This document shows, one piece after another, positions 1 to 11,450 of a stretch of 64,000 bases of DNA. This DNA comes from Meandrina meandrites (taxonomy: Eukaryota; Cnidaria; Anthozoa; Scleractinia; Meandrinidae). A program made the position numbers and the translations under genes. Each line of letters begins with the position of its first letter. Positions within the stretch are counted from its first letter, which is position 1. Location of the stretch: positions 22,981,862 through 23,045,861 of the forward strand of contig OY855910.1 of NCBI GenBank assembly GCA_963693305.1. The letters are read 5' to 3'. The notes beneath the pieces were generated by a model. It saw nothing but the letters and a program-made list of their open reading frames with translations. It had not been told where the DNA came from and made no database searches.

Positions 1-211
1 GACTGTCATTTGAGCGAAAAATCCAGTTTTTACGTGTGCCTCCTGCATGTAAGAGTCAATGAAGCATATCTCAACCGTAGCAACATAAAGAAGTTCAATT
101 TGTCAGCCGCATGACGCTTTTCACTGCAACTCGTTGTTGCATTCTATTCGAATTGCTTTCCTGTGAAAACGTACATTGTCAGAACCAGCTAAAAGCTCAT
201 TTAAAAGCTTA

Positions 212-630
212 AATTCGGTTAACCATTGCTTAATCAACGGTTAACCATTGAAAATGACGTCATAATGACGTCAGGGTTACAACTATCGATCATTTCGACG
301 GCAGCATTCAACTCAGCGCACGAAATTATGTTGGACAACATACTTTTCATCCTTTTTGAAACCTTATTCTACGAAATATCAACGGTTAACCACGGTTAAC
401 CGTTATATAAATAAGGTACGATAATTTAATTACCTTTATTTATTAACGGTTAACCATGTTTAACTGTTTATAATTCGTAGCATAAGGGGTACAAGGGGCT
501 GGAAAAGAAGGTATCCCAGGTAATTTTATGCGCTGAGTCGAATGCCATCATCAAACGGATCGATAATTGCAATCGTGACGTCATTATGACGTCATTTTCA
601 ATGGTTAACCGTTGGTTAATCGTGACAAAT
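212..630. repeat. Internal inverted repeat with CRE-like palindromes (second copy at about 1559-1977)
   Basis: A segment near 212-300 carrying GGTTAACC-type motifs and two TGACGTCA palindromes recurs inverted near 555-628. The interior also contains several CGGTTAACC or TTAACGG motifs around 380-470. TGACGTCA is the textbook CREB/ATF site, but here the palindromes are part of the inverted repeat structure and may simply be element sequence. The layout suggests a fold-back, non-autonomous DNA transposon of roughly 420 bp. No transposase is visible. Confidence 0.6.
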
Positions 631-956
631 AGCCGTAATTTGTCTCTAAAACCTTATAAATACATTTTTCTCAATAAAATCTTATAGCTGAAGAAAGAAC
701 GACATATCATCCTTATTTTATGACAACAATAATGTTCGAAAAGGTGCTGGCCTATTTCCGAGAGTCAGTATTTCTCAAGCTATTAAACACTGCATTGCCT
801 TCAAAGACAGTTGCGTGACTATGACGTCAAATAGTGATCACATGACCTATTTTTTCCTTCCACTGATTGACCAGCTGAAGATTGTTACAGAGGCCAAGTT
901 TCATGATAATCGACTTAATAAAAGTGCTTTTATGTTGCAATATGTGCAATACACGC

Positions 957-1200
957 TCAGACAATCCTAGTCAATAGTAGTTGGGACACCTCTCATAACG
1001 TGACAATTCGTTACGAATGCTATGAAATAAAGATCCCCCTTCCCCCCTTTACAATGTTGTAACATAGGCAGCAACTGCAGGCTTTGTTTTGTCAGGTTAC
1101 ACAACATTGAAAAGGGGGAGAGGGGGATTTTTAGATATTTTCATGTTTCAAATGGGAAAAAGCAGCAAGTGTCCCAAGAATTCTGTCTAGGATTGTCTGA
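957..1200. mobile_element. MITE with TCAGACAATCCTAG termini
   Basis: The ends are TCAGACAATCCTAG (957-970) and its reverse complement (1187-1200). Inside them a second inverted pair is built from a CCCCCTTCCCCCC tract and a GGGGGAGAGGGGG tract. The whole can fold into a long hairpin and has no ORF, so it is a non-autonomous fold-back element. A copy starts at 2304 but is cut at 2543. I could not identify a clear target-site duplication. Confidence 0.7.
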
Positions 1201-2543
1201 CCGTGAATTTTAATGAACTTTAAAAGCTCATAAATAAAACAGAAATTTATCAATTTCAACCAAACTCTGCCTATGCAATCTAGAATGGTTTCTCTGTAAG
1301 AGAAGTGGTAGAATTAAGTCACAGTGCAATTCACTGCCGTTAATTTGGACTGTCATTTGAGCGAAAAATCCAGTTTTTACGTGTGCCTCCTGCATGTAAG
1401 AGTCAATGAAGCATATCTCAACCGCAGCAACATAAAGAAGTTCAATTTGTCAGCCGCATGACGCTTTTCACTGCAACTCGTTGTTGCATTCTATTCGAAT
1501 TGCTTTCCTGTGAAAACGTACATTGTCAGAACCAGCTAAAAGCTCATTTAAAAGCTTAAATTCGGTTAACCATTGCTTAATCAACGGTTAACCATTGAAA
1601 ATGACGTCATAATGACGTCAGGGTTACAACTATCGATCATTTCGACGGCAGCATTCAACTCAGCGCACGAAATTATGTTGGACAACATACTTTTCATCCT
1701 TTTTGAAACCTTATTCTACGAAATATCAACGGTTAACCACGGTTAACCGTTATATAAATAAGGTACGATAATTTAATTACCTTTATTTATTAACGGTTAA
1801 CCATGTTTAACTGTTTATAATTCGTAGCATAAGGGGTACAAGGGGCTGGAAAAGAAGGTATCCCAGGTAATTTTATGCGCTGAGTCGAATGCCATCATCA
1901 AACGGATCGATAATTGCAATCGTGACGTCATTATGACGTCATTTTCAATGGTTAACCGTTGGTTAATCGTGACAAATAGCCGTAATTTGTCTCTAAAACC
2001 TTATAAATACATTTTTCTCAATAAAATCTTATAGCTGAAGAAAGAACGACATATCATCCTTATTTTATGACAACAATAATGTTCGAAAAGGTGCTGGCCT
2101 ATTTCCGAGAGTCAGTATTTCTCAAGCTATTAAACACTGCATTGCCTTCAAAGACAGTTGCGTGACTATGACGTCAAATAGTGATCACATGACCTATTTT
2201 TTCCTTCCACTGATTGACCAGCTGAAGATTGTTACAGAGGCCAAGTTTCATGATAATCGACTCAATAAAAGTGCTTTTATGTTGCAATATGTGCAATACA
2301 CGCTCAGACAATCCTAGTCAATAGTAGTTGGGACACCTCTCATAACGTGACAATTCGTTACGAATGCTATGAAATAAAGATCCCCCTTCCCCCCTTTACA
2401 ATGTTGTAACATAGGCAGCAACTGCAGGCTTTGTTTTGTCAGGTTACACAACATTGAAAAGGGGGAGAGGGGGATTTTTAGATATTTTCATGTTTCAAAT
2501 GGGAAAAAGCAGCAAGTGTCCCAAGAATTCTGTCTAGGATTGT

Positions 2544-3777
2544 AGCTTCCAGTGGTGGATCCATGGTCCTCCCCCACCCCTCCCCTCGCTTATTTTTTCG
2601 AAAATATATCATTTTCTGTGCTCTGCCGGAATTATCTTGGTAGTAATCCCCCCCTTAAATGAAGGTCTGGATCATAAATTCCCTTCCGAATATTGCTCAA
2701 ACAGCTCTTGAAATGTACATGACAGTTTGAAATTATCCAAATCAGCTTATTATGGCGCGCCCCAAAACCTTAACACGCACACAGGAAGTAAAACCTTCAG
2801 CCGTTTCAGCGCGCTGAAACTGTTGACCAACTAGATTTATGTGATGGATATTTGGTCATTGTGGCTGGAATGTGACGTAAAACAAACCACGCAAATGCAA
2901 AAACACCGTGCTGACAATAGTTAAGACTGCGGGTTTACATGTGGTTTTTGTTTATTCAGTTTTATACCTCCTTTGAAAATAATATTAGCAAATACGTATA
3001 TTTCAATGGATATTTTTGCTTCCTGAGTTTGCTTTCTCATAGACTACTTGTTTGCAAACAAAATTGCTTGAAAATGATCCCCACAAAAAGCGTACAAATA
3101 TAACGCCTCGTTTTTTTTTCTAATCCCCGTCAGTCACTGAAATTGCTTTATTTTGGTGCTCGGGGCCCTTTTTTAGCTGGCTTTCTTTTGCTATTTAATG
3201 CATTTAAGAAATCGCAGAGTTCCTTTTCTTGCGATTAATAATTATTTCAATTTTCCGTCCTTTTCACTGCCGTTGACTATTTACACACTTTCGAGTTTTA
3301 TCGTGGCAATTGAACGGAAAAATAAACGATTCTGCAGCATCCACGTCCTACATAATCATATGGGTTATTCATTGAGATGGCAAAAGATAGTAAAATCATA
3401 ATATGACAGAATTTATTTTTAAGCAAAACTAAGAGCCATTAACTGTGTATGTGATTTAAACTGAAGTTCCACTCCAACTTTTGCGATGTGCGATATTGTA
3501 CGTGTGCAAAACAGGAACTTGTTTATGGAAAACAACTTTGATTCTCGTGAACTACGGTTCCAGTATACCCTTTCAGCAAATCGGAACCGCGAAATTTTAC
3601 TCAAATATCTTCTGATGTCGCAATCATTTACCCAAAATATCATCTTAATCACCCCAGGCCATGAATTGAAATAACTTATCAACATGCATTGTCAATCCAG
3701 CCACTACTGTGTCCTATATAGGGCACAGTAGTTTTCCAAATACATCATAAATAACAATATTGCCTCCTCGATCTGCT
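2544..3777. other. No gene recognised
   Basis: AT-rich non-repetitive sequence. The short ORFs here have no recognisable domain, signal or biased composition. I see nothing I can support other than that it lies upstream of the gene at 3867. Confidence 0.5.
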
Positions 3778-3783
3778 TATAAA
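3778..3783 (+). promoter_or_regulatory. TATA box of the RG-rich glycoprotein gene
   Basis: TATAAA lies 84 bp before the ATG at 3867. Initiation about 30 bp downstream would leave a 5' leader of roughly 55 bases. The spacing and the intronless layout fit a compact promoter. No start-site evidence is available. Confidence 0.45.
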
Positions 3784-3866
3784 TGTCAGTAGCTGGTTTG
3801 TTTTGTCAGTAAGTAGATACCAAGCTATACGGACCTGTCGAATACTATTTCCGAAAATCCTTTAGG

Positions 3867-4670
3867 ATGAAAGTTAGCACTCTTTTGTTCGCTTTACTTC
3901 TGATTTTTCTGTTAGAGGATGTCCATGGCCGTGGGCGAGGAGGTGGACGAGGTGGTGGACGTAGCGGAGGCAGCCGAGGAAGCCGCTCGCGAGGAAGAAC
4001 TCGCTCAAGTAGAAGACGAACAGATGGCCCTGATCCACCGCCAAAGCCTAAAATCACGAAGTTCACGCCGATCAAAGCTACATCCGCTCGTTCTCCAGTT
4101 ATCGTCAAGCAAACAAAAATTGGATCTCGTTCCAGCTTATTTACCGGAGTTGTAGCTGGTTATTTGCTCCACCGCTATTTACTAAGCAACGCTCCAGTGT
4201 ACCGGGTTGGATTTCCAGTGTACGGTAGCTATGTAAAAATTCCCAAGGACCGTGCGGTGAGGCTGTCATCCGAAGACGAGAGATTGCTGGACAACAGTGG
4301 AGACTTGTGTCTGGGAAGCACTTCACAAAAACGAGCCTTGCGACGTGGCATTGATGGCAACCTTGTCGAGCTCAACACAACTGTCACCTACAAGTCCAGT
4401 GGGAACGTTACCAGACTTTACGGTATTAACAATACGGTTTCTTTGGAGGATATCAAAGAAAAAGACTTTGCCGTAACAACTCGTGCTCGATACAATATAA
4501 CTATCGTGGACAACAGCAAGTGCACCCAAGTGGAGAAAAAGGTAGAGGGAACCATGGTGCAACTGTACGAAACAAACCCCAACGGAGCCAGCACAGTTAA
4601 CATTAATATTAAGCTGTTTGCCACGTCAATGACTCTGTTTGGCTTTCTTAATATTTTTCGATCCGGATGA
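3867..4670 (+). CDS. Secreted RG-rich glycoprotein, probably GPI-anchored; prion/Shadoo-like layout
   Basis: 267 aa in one exon. Residues 1-21 form a clear signal peptide (MKVSTLLFALLLIFLL core). Residues 22-50 are RG/RS-rich (RGRGGGRGGGRSGG), then a proline/lysine stretch. A hydrophobic segment lies near residues 90-115 (TGVVAGYLLHRYLL). The following domain holds two cysteines (in DLCLG and SKCTQ) that could form a disulfide, and several N-glycosylation sequons (NTT, NVT, NNT, NIT). The C-terminus is hydrophobic (TSMTLFGFLNIF) as in a GPI-anchor signal. This order of parts is that of vertebrate prion and Shadoo proteins, but I see no sequence identity that proves homology. The start is chosen because it opens the signal peptide. 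No neighbouring gene appears related to it. It could equally be a lineage-specific cnidarian surface protein. Confidence 0.75.
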   Translation: MKVSTLLFALLLIFLLEDVHGRGRGGGRGGGRSGGSRGSRSRGRTRSSRRRTDGPDPPPKPKITKFTPIKATSARSPVIVKQTKIGSRSSLFTGVVAGYLLHRYLLSNAPVYRVGFPVYGSYVKIPKDRAVRLSSEDERLLDNSGDLCLGSTSQKRALRRGIDGNLVELNTTVTYKSSGNVTRLYGINNTVSLEDIKEKDFAVTTRARYNITIVDNSKCTQVEKKVEGTMVQLYETNPNGASTVNINIKLFATSMTLFGFLNIFRSG

Positions 4671-4993
4671 GTTCAGCTCTTCGTCACTTGTAACTGGAAT
4701 AGCCGATTACCATGTATGTTTCTGTTTACTTTGAAGTTCAACTTAAAGAAATTATTCAGTCGCATACAATTATAGGGGATAATACCCAAACAAAACAAGA
4801 ACGCTGCTAAACTTGTAGACAAACAGGAAACCCTGTGTGATATCATGGTATTCAATTTCTATAAAACGTAAGACTGAAGGTACCGAAGGAAGGGCTATCG
4901 ATCAGTGTAAGCTTGTTTTTAGAAGATAAACCGTTTTCTCTACTGTGTTCAGTGCCTAACGTGTCCACCTAGGTTAAGTTCAGGCGGCCTTAA

Positions 4994-5106
4994 AATAAAA
5001 TAGCGGAACATGATTGTAAATGCTTTCAGCGTAGCAGTATTTCTTCGCTGATTGTAACTCTTAAATTTACACTTTGTATTTTACATGCATAAACGCAAAC
5101 AATAAA
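4994..5106 (+). terminator. Candidate polyadenylation signals
   Basis: AATAAA occurs at 4994-4999 and again at 5101-5106, 320-430 bp after the stop codon of the RG-rich gene. Either could end its transcript. The second is followed by AT- and GT-rich sequence. The positions are seen; their use is inferred. Confidence 0.35.
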
Positions 5107-5384
5107 GGATAATAATGTAGTCGACCTTTTGTGTTAATATCTCCCACTTAAAATATATTAAAAATATTCGCAGTGATTCTGCTGTATGATTTATTTTTGA
5201 TGTGATTTGGGCGAAACAAAGATTAAACAAAAAAATATACAAAAGTTTAATTCCTAGAGTTAGGTGGCCATGATGGTGATGTATTAAAATGTCTTTAAAT
5301 GTGCGTGTGTTGGAAGGCCTTAACCATCTTAGGGTGACGGATTATTTTAAAGATCATGGAATTCTTATGGTTGACTTTCTGCAC

Positions 5385-5640
5385 CAATATCGGCCCGCTT
5401 AGCTCAACTCAGGGATGCATTCTTCCGTTCCCCCTTTCACGCTAACCATGCTTCCTAGGTAAGTGAAGTTGTCTACCCGTTGAATATCTTCATTTCCAAT
5501 GTAGAGATGGTTGCCATCTCTAACCTGGGTTCTTATTTCCCGGGTCTTCCTAGTGTTGATCTTAAGGCCTACTCTTGCAGATGCGCTCTGGAGTGCTACC
5601 GTCTTCTCCTCCATGTGTTGGAGCTTATAGACCCTTCGTT
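5385..5640 (-). pseudogene. Fragment of a LINE reverse transcriptase
   Basis: On the minus strand an open stretch of about 75 residues contains GLKINTRKT and VDNFTYLGSMVS. These match the palm/thumb part of non-LTR retrotransposon reverse transcriptases, where a K-x-N-x-x-K-T motif is followed about 30 residues later by an F-x-Y-L-G-S motif. The frame is lost downstream of 5399 and no endonuclease or upstream RT motif is present, so this is a dead fragment. The exact clade (RTE/CR1/Jockey-like) is not resolved. Confidence 0.6.
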
Positions 5641-5805
5641 AAATCCAAATTCATTTTTAGTAGCGGGTATAGAATTGTTATATATGTCGATAGCGTGCTG
5701 CATGACATGATGATAAACAAAGAAAGATAGTACATTTACGGTACTCTATCGATATTGCTTATCCTAACAGTATGCAAGACGCGATTACGTATGAGCCAAG
5801 TAAAT

Positions 5806-5955
5806 GGCCTCGCTCACTGTCATTAGTGGATAGAATGCCCAGCTGATGTTTGGAAGGTCATGCGTTCGATTCCCGTCGTGGACTCAGATTTTTCTTTGTC
5901 CCACTCTCGTGACATGACGCTACATATTTCTCATTTCAATAAAAATTTAAAATTT
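5806..5955 (+). mobile_element. tRNA-derived SINE
   Basis: A tRNA-like head with a B-box (GTTCGATTCCC at about 5867) is followed by CAGATTTTTCTTTGTCCC and a short AT-rich tail. The 5' half pairs poorly as a tRNA and no anticodon arm is convincing. A pol-III head joined to an unrelated body is the signature of a SINE. Confidence 0.5.
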
Positions 5956-6039
5956 ACCATCTTTTTTTATTTATCATTAGGCCTGGTATCACAATAGGGT
6001 TAACAATAAAATTATAATTGACTTATATACAAGACTAAA

Positions 6040-6105
6040 GCCGATACGAATATTATAAAGCCGAACGTTTTCGACGTGCTGTCATCATCAGGGTTAGAAA
6101 ACCGC
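6040..6105. repeat. Retroelement-type terminal hairpin
   Basis: The stretch reading CCGAACGTTTTCGACGTGC, followed by TCATCATCAG, resembles the GAAGAAG...CGAAACGT hairpins seen again near 11578 and 63386. I associate these with the ends of Penelope-like elements, but this link is from memory and no ORF lies beside it. Confidence 0.25.
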
Positions 6106-7338
6106 TCAAGAGTGTTTACGGCTTTATATTATCACCGAAGGGAACAAAATTGGGCTTTTTTGTTCTTCGATGATCGATCTCTTGAAAAACGATCTTGCGG
6201 AAACAAAGGACCTTGGTTTTCCAAAAGGTGCAGTAAGACACTACCTCTCTAGAACCTCTATTTTTATGCGCCCGCTGTAAACACTACCTCTATTGTTATT
6301 CAGGGCTAGGTGCATTGTTATGACCTATTGTCTTTTGTTTTAAGAACCAATGAAGTAACTCGTTCCGAGAGGTAGTGGGCGACCCAAAAGGTGACCTGCT
6401 TGTTTCGAGTAGTTGCAGGTATTTAAGTGAACATTCTGCTTCCTTAATGACCTGAGAGTTCTTACAGGGAAACGAACTCAACCCGGGCCACCCAACGTCT
6501 TTTTAGCCAATCACAAGACAAGTTCAGAATAAAAGAATTGGACGTCCTTCTCGTACAGTGGTAGAGTTTAATCCAAATCTTTTTTCCGTTCTTCGAAGAG
6601 AAATCAAGAATTAAGAGCGTCTCTTCATTAGTAAAATTCAATAAAATCGGGAGTGTGGGGCTTAAATCCATGGACTTATTTTAAGCTGTAACCAACTGAT
6701 TAATTTCCGCCAGCACTCATTAGATAGAAAACATTACGTGGTATAAAATTGGACAATTGGTATCAGACAATATACCCCGTCCTATTTCACTCATTGACTC
6801 TAACTTTTTGATTAAATCACAGCGTTAAAAAATGACGTTGGCTTCAGCGATCTTATCAGTTAATTACGAAAGGCATTGTTACGTCGTGTCGCATAAAGAC
6901 GTCACTCAATAATTTTGTGTTAGAACGAAACAGTGGTTATATTTTGGATAGTAAAGACTTTAGCTGTCATTTTTCTTTGAATTTCAATATTTTCAAGTTG
7001 CAGATTTCGTTTATATCCTCAGCTACGCAATCGCTGCTGCACTTGACTGCGGCGGAACGTTACTCTACCGTATTATATACAGAAATATCAGGCATAAGGA
7101 CAACACTTGATGTAATATGAGAGTTGTTGCTCAAAAATATACTGGGATATCGACCCCAGTTTTGAGCGCTGATTCATGAAAGCCCACCCTGATAATAAGC
7201 CCACATGAAAGGGATGTTTAGCAAATATAAGCACAGGGCTAATCTTCTGAATTTTACGGTAGTAAAAATACAGTAATTGGTAGTTCTATTTTGTCCAATG
7301 TTCAATGCAAATTGTTTAATATTAAAAATAAGAAAAGT

Positions 7339-7410
7339 GGAGAATTCGGGTATGGATCCCAGTACTTCCCGCATGCAAAGCGGGCGCTCTACCATTTGAG
7401 CTAATTCCCC
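7339..7410 (-). tRNA. tRNA-Ala(TGC)
   Basis: 72 bases that fold as a cloverleaf starting GGGGAATTAGCTC, with anticodon TGC in TTTGCAT. Compared with the copies at 32989 and 61477, the T-arm has substitutions (GATCCATACCC against GATCGATGCCC), so this copy may be weakened. Confidence 0.75.
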
Positions 7411-8197
7411 TGTAACGAGAGCTAGAAACATAACAATTGCTCATAATAATCTTTTTTTTTTCAATACATTTTACATTTTCTATCACATTTGTTTTATTTA
7501 TTTATTTTCTTTTATTTATGCATTTAACACACTCTGCGCTCCTGATTTTGGGAACAGCTGGATTTGGAGAATTGGAATCTCAGATTCGCGGACTTCCCCT
7601 AGAACACGGATGCGTTTCTGCTATTTGCTGTTAGTAAAAAGTTGCCGATAGAACACGATCGCACCCTGATTGCTGTTTAAAGGGTTCATTTTTCTTGATT
7701 TTTTGCTTAAAGTACATAATTGTAGGTTTTGGACTGCAATCCTTATGAGTTTCTACTGAAACAATTAGACTGCTCGCCGTTGTTTTCTATGAGCGATAGT
7801 CAATTCGGCACCTACGCCTCCTTGACTCAGAAAAATAGGGCTCGTAGTCTATTTTTTAAAAAGACTTTTATTTCAAGGAGTTCAATATATTAACGTCATT
7901 GTGAATATAAGTTCAGCGTGTTCATGAAAAAGGTATTAATTTGAATAAATATTATATTAATAAATGTCTTTAATTATTACTTAGTTAAAGGTTCACAACT
8001 GTCAGTGAACAAGTGTAATATTCGTAGCGATGTATTTCATTGTAATCATGTAGCAGCCCGTTTTAGGTTTCTATTTGCCCTGCAGGGATTTCGCTATAAT
8101 GTTAATGTTAACAAAAAAACATCATTTAATTGTTCAAAGATAAAACTTAAGAATGATTTGCCAAAATACTTTAAACATCTCAGATTGAAAATGAAAA

Positions 8198-8263
8198 GGG
8201 CCTGTCCGGAAACTTGCACCTCTTGCACCCTAAGCGAGAATCACGCCGCGAGACCAACAAGCC
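8198..8263 (-). pseudogene. tRNA-Pro(AGG)-like relic
   Basis: The D-arm and anticodon arm (CTTAGGGTGC) match the tRNA-Pro copies elsewhere in the window, but the T-arm is shortened and lacks a proper GGTTCGANTCC B-box. It should not be transcribed efficiently. The same damaged form recurs at 33829 and 60628, so the damage preceded the duplication of repeat A. Confidence 0.65.
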
Positions 8264-9045
8264 ATTACGAACAACAAGTTTTAGAAATATAGCTTTAATG
8301 CGCTCTTTCTTTCACTAGCCGGTAGCATAATACTTGTTCTGTTTGCTCTACTCGCAAAGCCAGTCACTCGCCAGCTGATTCTCGCTTTCCATGTACTGAA
8401 ATGAGCTGCATGTCTGTCTTTTCAGTTTCTACCTCGCATGTTATGTTTGGTTATTTAAGGCAGGGGTTCGCCTGAAGCCCGTTTTCCCACCGCGTAACTT
8501 GGGTTTAATGCGAATATCTCGCTCCCGTTTCAAACATTCTAAAAACGCTCTGTTCATCTCGCAAAGCTATGTTAAGCGGTGTTTTGAAAATTTTTTGGTG
8601 ATTTTTGGGGATGTTTGGAAAGAGATAGTTTTTCTCAAAGGGTTAATAAAATTTGGAGAAATAAGAAATATTGAAGATTTAATGTGATTTTAAAATTAGA
8701 ATTTGAAGTTAAAAATTAGTAGATGGACACCCAAACAGTCCCCTGACAACCTGGGGTGCTCTTGCGTTGGGGTCAACTGTCTGGTGGTGTTCCAAAAATA
8801 ATTTTCTTTCTTCTATCCCTTCTTGAAAACTCTTAAAATTTCACTCAAATTTACCTTTACCCCCACCTTAATATGCTTGGCACCTATAAGACGTTAATGG
8901 GAATATACGTTCCCACAATACGACAACGGTGTCCATAATGGAGGAGTCGAAAAACTGAAAAGCCACACCATTGATTTTTGAAACATTTTCGACGTGATAA
9001 CTGCCATATTTAAAGGTCATATTTTTTGTGCCTCCTCATCCGAAA

Positions 9046-9117
9046 TCCTCGGTAGTATAGTGGTGAGTATCCCCGCCTGTCACGCGGGAGACCGGGGTTC
9101 GATTCCCCGCCGGGGAG
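9046..9117 (+). tRNA. tRNA-Asp(GTC)
   Basis: A 72-base cloverleaf starting TCCTCGGTAGTATAGTGG, with anticodon GTC in CCTGTCACG and an intact B-box GGGTTCGATTCCC. The acceptor stem TCCTCGG pairs with CCGGGGA with one wobble. Identical copies are at 34293 and 60187. Confidence 0.95.
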
Positions 9118-9848
9118 GTTAAGAATTTCTTTTTCAGCTTAGGTACATGATATTACTGTAGTTTTAACTTTCGAAGATCTGGATGTTTGTTTAGATGATA
9201 AAAAGGAAGCAAAAGTGAGAGAAGCTATAGCAAAGTTCAAAACTGGATAGACTGAAGACTGAAAATCAGGATACCCCTGGGATTGGTTCCAATGTCTACC
9301 AAAAGATGTCCTGCCGGAAGCACGTTTTTGTTCCATGTTTTCAACATTTTTCGTTCTCGCAAACTTCCACTTATGTTTTAACTCAAAAAACGTATGATAG
9401 CTGGATTATAAATAAGCCGATGAACACTCGGTTACAACACTTTCACGAGATTTACAAGTCAACGTTGTATATACACTAATTTGTGCCGATTGTTCGTGGT
9501 TTTATGTTGGCGAACAGCCAGAGCCTTTTAACACAAGAAGATAAAAAACACATTGAAACGTCAAAACAGCGGACAATGGCTCAAGAATTGCAAATCTTGC
9601 ATGGTCTCATGTTTCCTTCGTTTCCGAAAGCTGGAATCTTGACACACGGTGGCAAGATTCCATGGGTTACTTGATTATGCTTGGCAGTGGTCCAGTTCGT
9701 TAGCTGAAAGGCTCAAAGACAAGTTGAGGTTTTTCATGACAAATGCCTCGACGCCTCTCTGTTGAATTTTCGCCCTCTATTCAAATGCTTTAAGTACTAG
9801 TAATACATTACCTGCTTTTCATGTAGGACACCGTATAACTGCCTGAAA

Positions 9849-9920
9849 AGCCTGTTGGTCTAGTGGCATGATTCCCGCTTCGGGTGCAAGAGGTACCAGG
9901 TTCTACGCCCGAACAGGCCC
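9849..9920 (+). pseudogene. tRNA-Pro(CGG)-like gene, T-arm damaged
   Basis: The cloverleaf has anticodon CGG in CTTCGGGTGC, but the B-box reads AGGTTCTACGC instead of GGGTTCGACTC and the first acceptor pair is mismatched. Probably inactive. The counterpart at 55172 has the same T-arm change but anticodon TGG. Confidence 0.65.
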
Positions 9921-10319
9921 GTTTCCATATAATCAGAATTCATTTCTTCTTTTCCTTTTTTATAAATTTAATTTTTAACTAGCAGGGCTGTTTTGAAAAA
10001 GAGAGATTCTGTTGCTGTAATGAGACAAAGTCATCGTGCACACCACCACTTTTTTCTCAGTAACATATAGCCTATATATGTTGATTTTTGTTTTAAATAA
10101 AACCAGTAAAACACCCAAAATAATGCTATTTTGGGTATAATGGTATTTTTCTGAAAAATGCCTTCTTTTCATATCGTTTAAATTTGAATTATAGTAGGCT
10201 TTCAATAACAGTTGCCCCAAATAAAACGAGGAAAAGGAAAACGCAATTTTTATTTCTGATTTTGGAGAGCGAAGTAACACGATTAAACATTAGTTTCTTT
10301 ATCGCAGAGGCACATCGTG

Positions 10320-10392
10320 GTTTCCGTAGTGTAGTGGTTATCACGTCCGCCTAACACGCGGAAGGTCGCAGGTTCGAGCCCTGCCGGAAATA
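10320..10392 (+). tRNA. tRNA-Val(AAC)
   Basis: A complete cloverleaf starting GTTTCCGTAGTGTAGTGG, with anticodon AAC in CCTAACACG and B-box GGTTCGAGCCC. The acceptor stem closes with a G-T pair. It is followed by a poly-G tract. Confidence 0.9.
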
Positions 10393-10410
10393 TTCTTTTA
10401 GGTATTTTTG

Positions 10411-10440
10411 AGGGGGGGGGGGGGGGTGGGGGAAGGGGAG
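10411..10440. repeat. Poly-G tract
   Basis: A near-pure G run just downstream of tRNA-Val, followed by GGGTGG repeats. Similar G or C runs occur at 11370-11392, 47737-47754, 50946-50960 and 59893-59918. Such runs are unstable and their lengths may be sequencing artefacts; G-quadruplex formation is possible. Confidence 0.8.
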
Positions 10441-11407
10441 GTGGGTCAGTGGGTGGGTGGGTGTGATATCTCATGAATGACCACTTTTTTCTCCCCGCGG
10501 TACCCTTCGTGGTGCAATAAAAAATTCCGCCATGTTCTACCACGTAACATTACCAAATAACTCTGTCCTCAACCAAATACTTTTCAGAAATATTCTAAGG
10601 TTGATTTATATAAATGTCATATAAGTCATATAAGATGTTTTGTAGTGGAAAAAGGGACTAAGAAGACAGGTGGAATGCTGTTTAACATTTCCTAAGTCTC
10701 TATTTCAATTGTCTCAGGCCACACTAGTACTTTGTTCACTTTATTCAAGTCACCATTTCATCATTGTTATACCCCCCAACTGAAATGCTGTTTTCTATTG
10801 GACGAGAGGGGGTAGTCCAGTACCTCTTGTGAACCTCTAATAGCCCTTATGCATGTTTACGTCAGACCGGCTAGTTTCACCACCAAGCCTCGCTTTCGAA
10901 GTGTAAACTTGCAAATTTTATCATGAAGGAATTCCCAAAGCAGCAAATATGAAAAGAATACCAACGTGAAAACTGCATGAAGGTGGCAGAAGGTTGAGAA
11001 TAATTTGCGTAAACGAGGCTTGGTGGTGAATTTTGAGCATAAGACGTCATCATGCATAAGGCCTATTTCAGAGGCATTCTAGAACAATATTGCTCATTGT
11101 CTTCAGGGATAGGGGCATTGTTTTTGCCCTTTGTCCTATTGTTCTTATGGCCAATCATGTGAGATGTTCAATGAGGTGCTGGTCGACTCTCCCAAAGGCG
11201 AACAAAACTCACTAACTCCTTGGGCCGACAACGATTCATTCATTTCTTTCAAATTGTGTACATTTTTCCTTTAATAGGGTCGATTTTTGTAGCTGTGTAT
11301 TTCCGATCTTTGGCTCTTCATTAAACTGCAACGTATTACACTCATGTGTATTTTGATTTATTTTCAGTTGGAGGGGGGGGGGGGGGGGGGGGCGTATAAC
11401 AAAACAC

Positions 11408-11450
11408 TTAATGACTGGCCCCTCGAGAAACAGCGAGTTTTGAGGGGGTG
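11408..11450. mobile_element. Half of a TTAA-flanked MITE
   Basis: TTAA followed by TGACTGGCCCC and a continuation like the complete elements at 22141-22237 and 53878-53983. The second terminal repeat is missing; the segment ends in a degenerate GTGTTAATG. It is a truncated copy. Confidence 0.5.

Larger units (their letters stand above)
1..2543. repeat. Tandem duplication of a 1347-bp unit
   Basis: Bases 1-1196 recur almost without change at 1348-2543, giving a period of 1347 bp. The second copy stops abruptly in the middle of a MITE terminal repeat (after GGATTGT at 2543). The first copy continues through that repeat to 1347. The array may begin before the window. I see no coding region in either unit. 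The two copies differ at only a few scattered bases, so the duplication is recent or has been homogenised, or it is an assembly artefact. Confidence 0.95.
6480..9125 (+). repeat. Large dispersed repeat A, copy 1 (tRNA-bearing)
   Basis: This segment recurs in the same orientation at about 31600-34450 and inverted at about 60180-63000, with part of it at about 14536-15575. In order it carries a tRNA-Val region (deleted here), a 67-codon open stretch that recurs in each copy but lacks domain features, tRNA-Ala (minus), a tRNA-Pro-like relic (minus) and tRNA-Asp (plus). Identity between copies looks high, with small indels. It behaves like a mobile or segmentally duplicated unit; no transposase is visible. 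Confidence 0.85.

Noticed and set aside
3845..4562. Open frames antisense to, or in other frames of, the RG-rich gene
   Set aside because: They mirror the GC-rich RG repeat region and lack signal peptides or domains; the plus-strand frame has a complete secretory architecture.
6917..7120. The recurring open stretch of about 67 codons in repeat A (also 15349, 32599, 61735) as a gene
   Set aside because: It recurs only because the repeat recurs; copies differ by frame-length changes and it has no domain, start context or composition of a gene.
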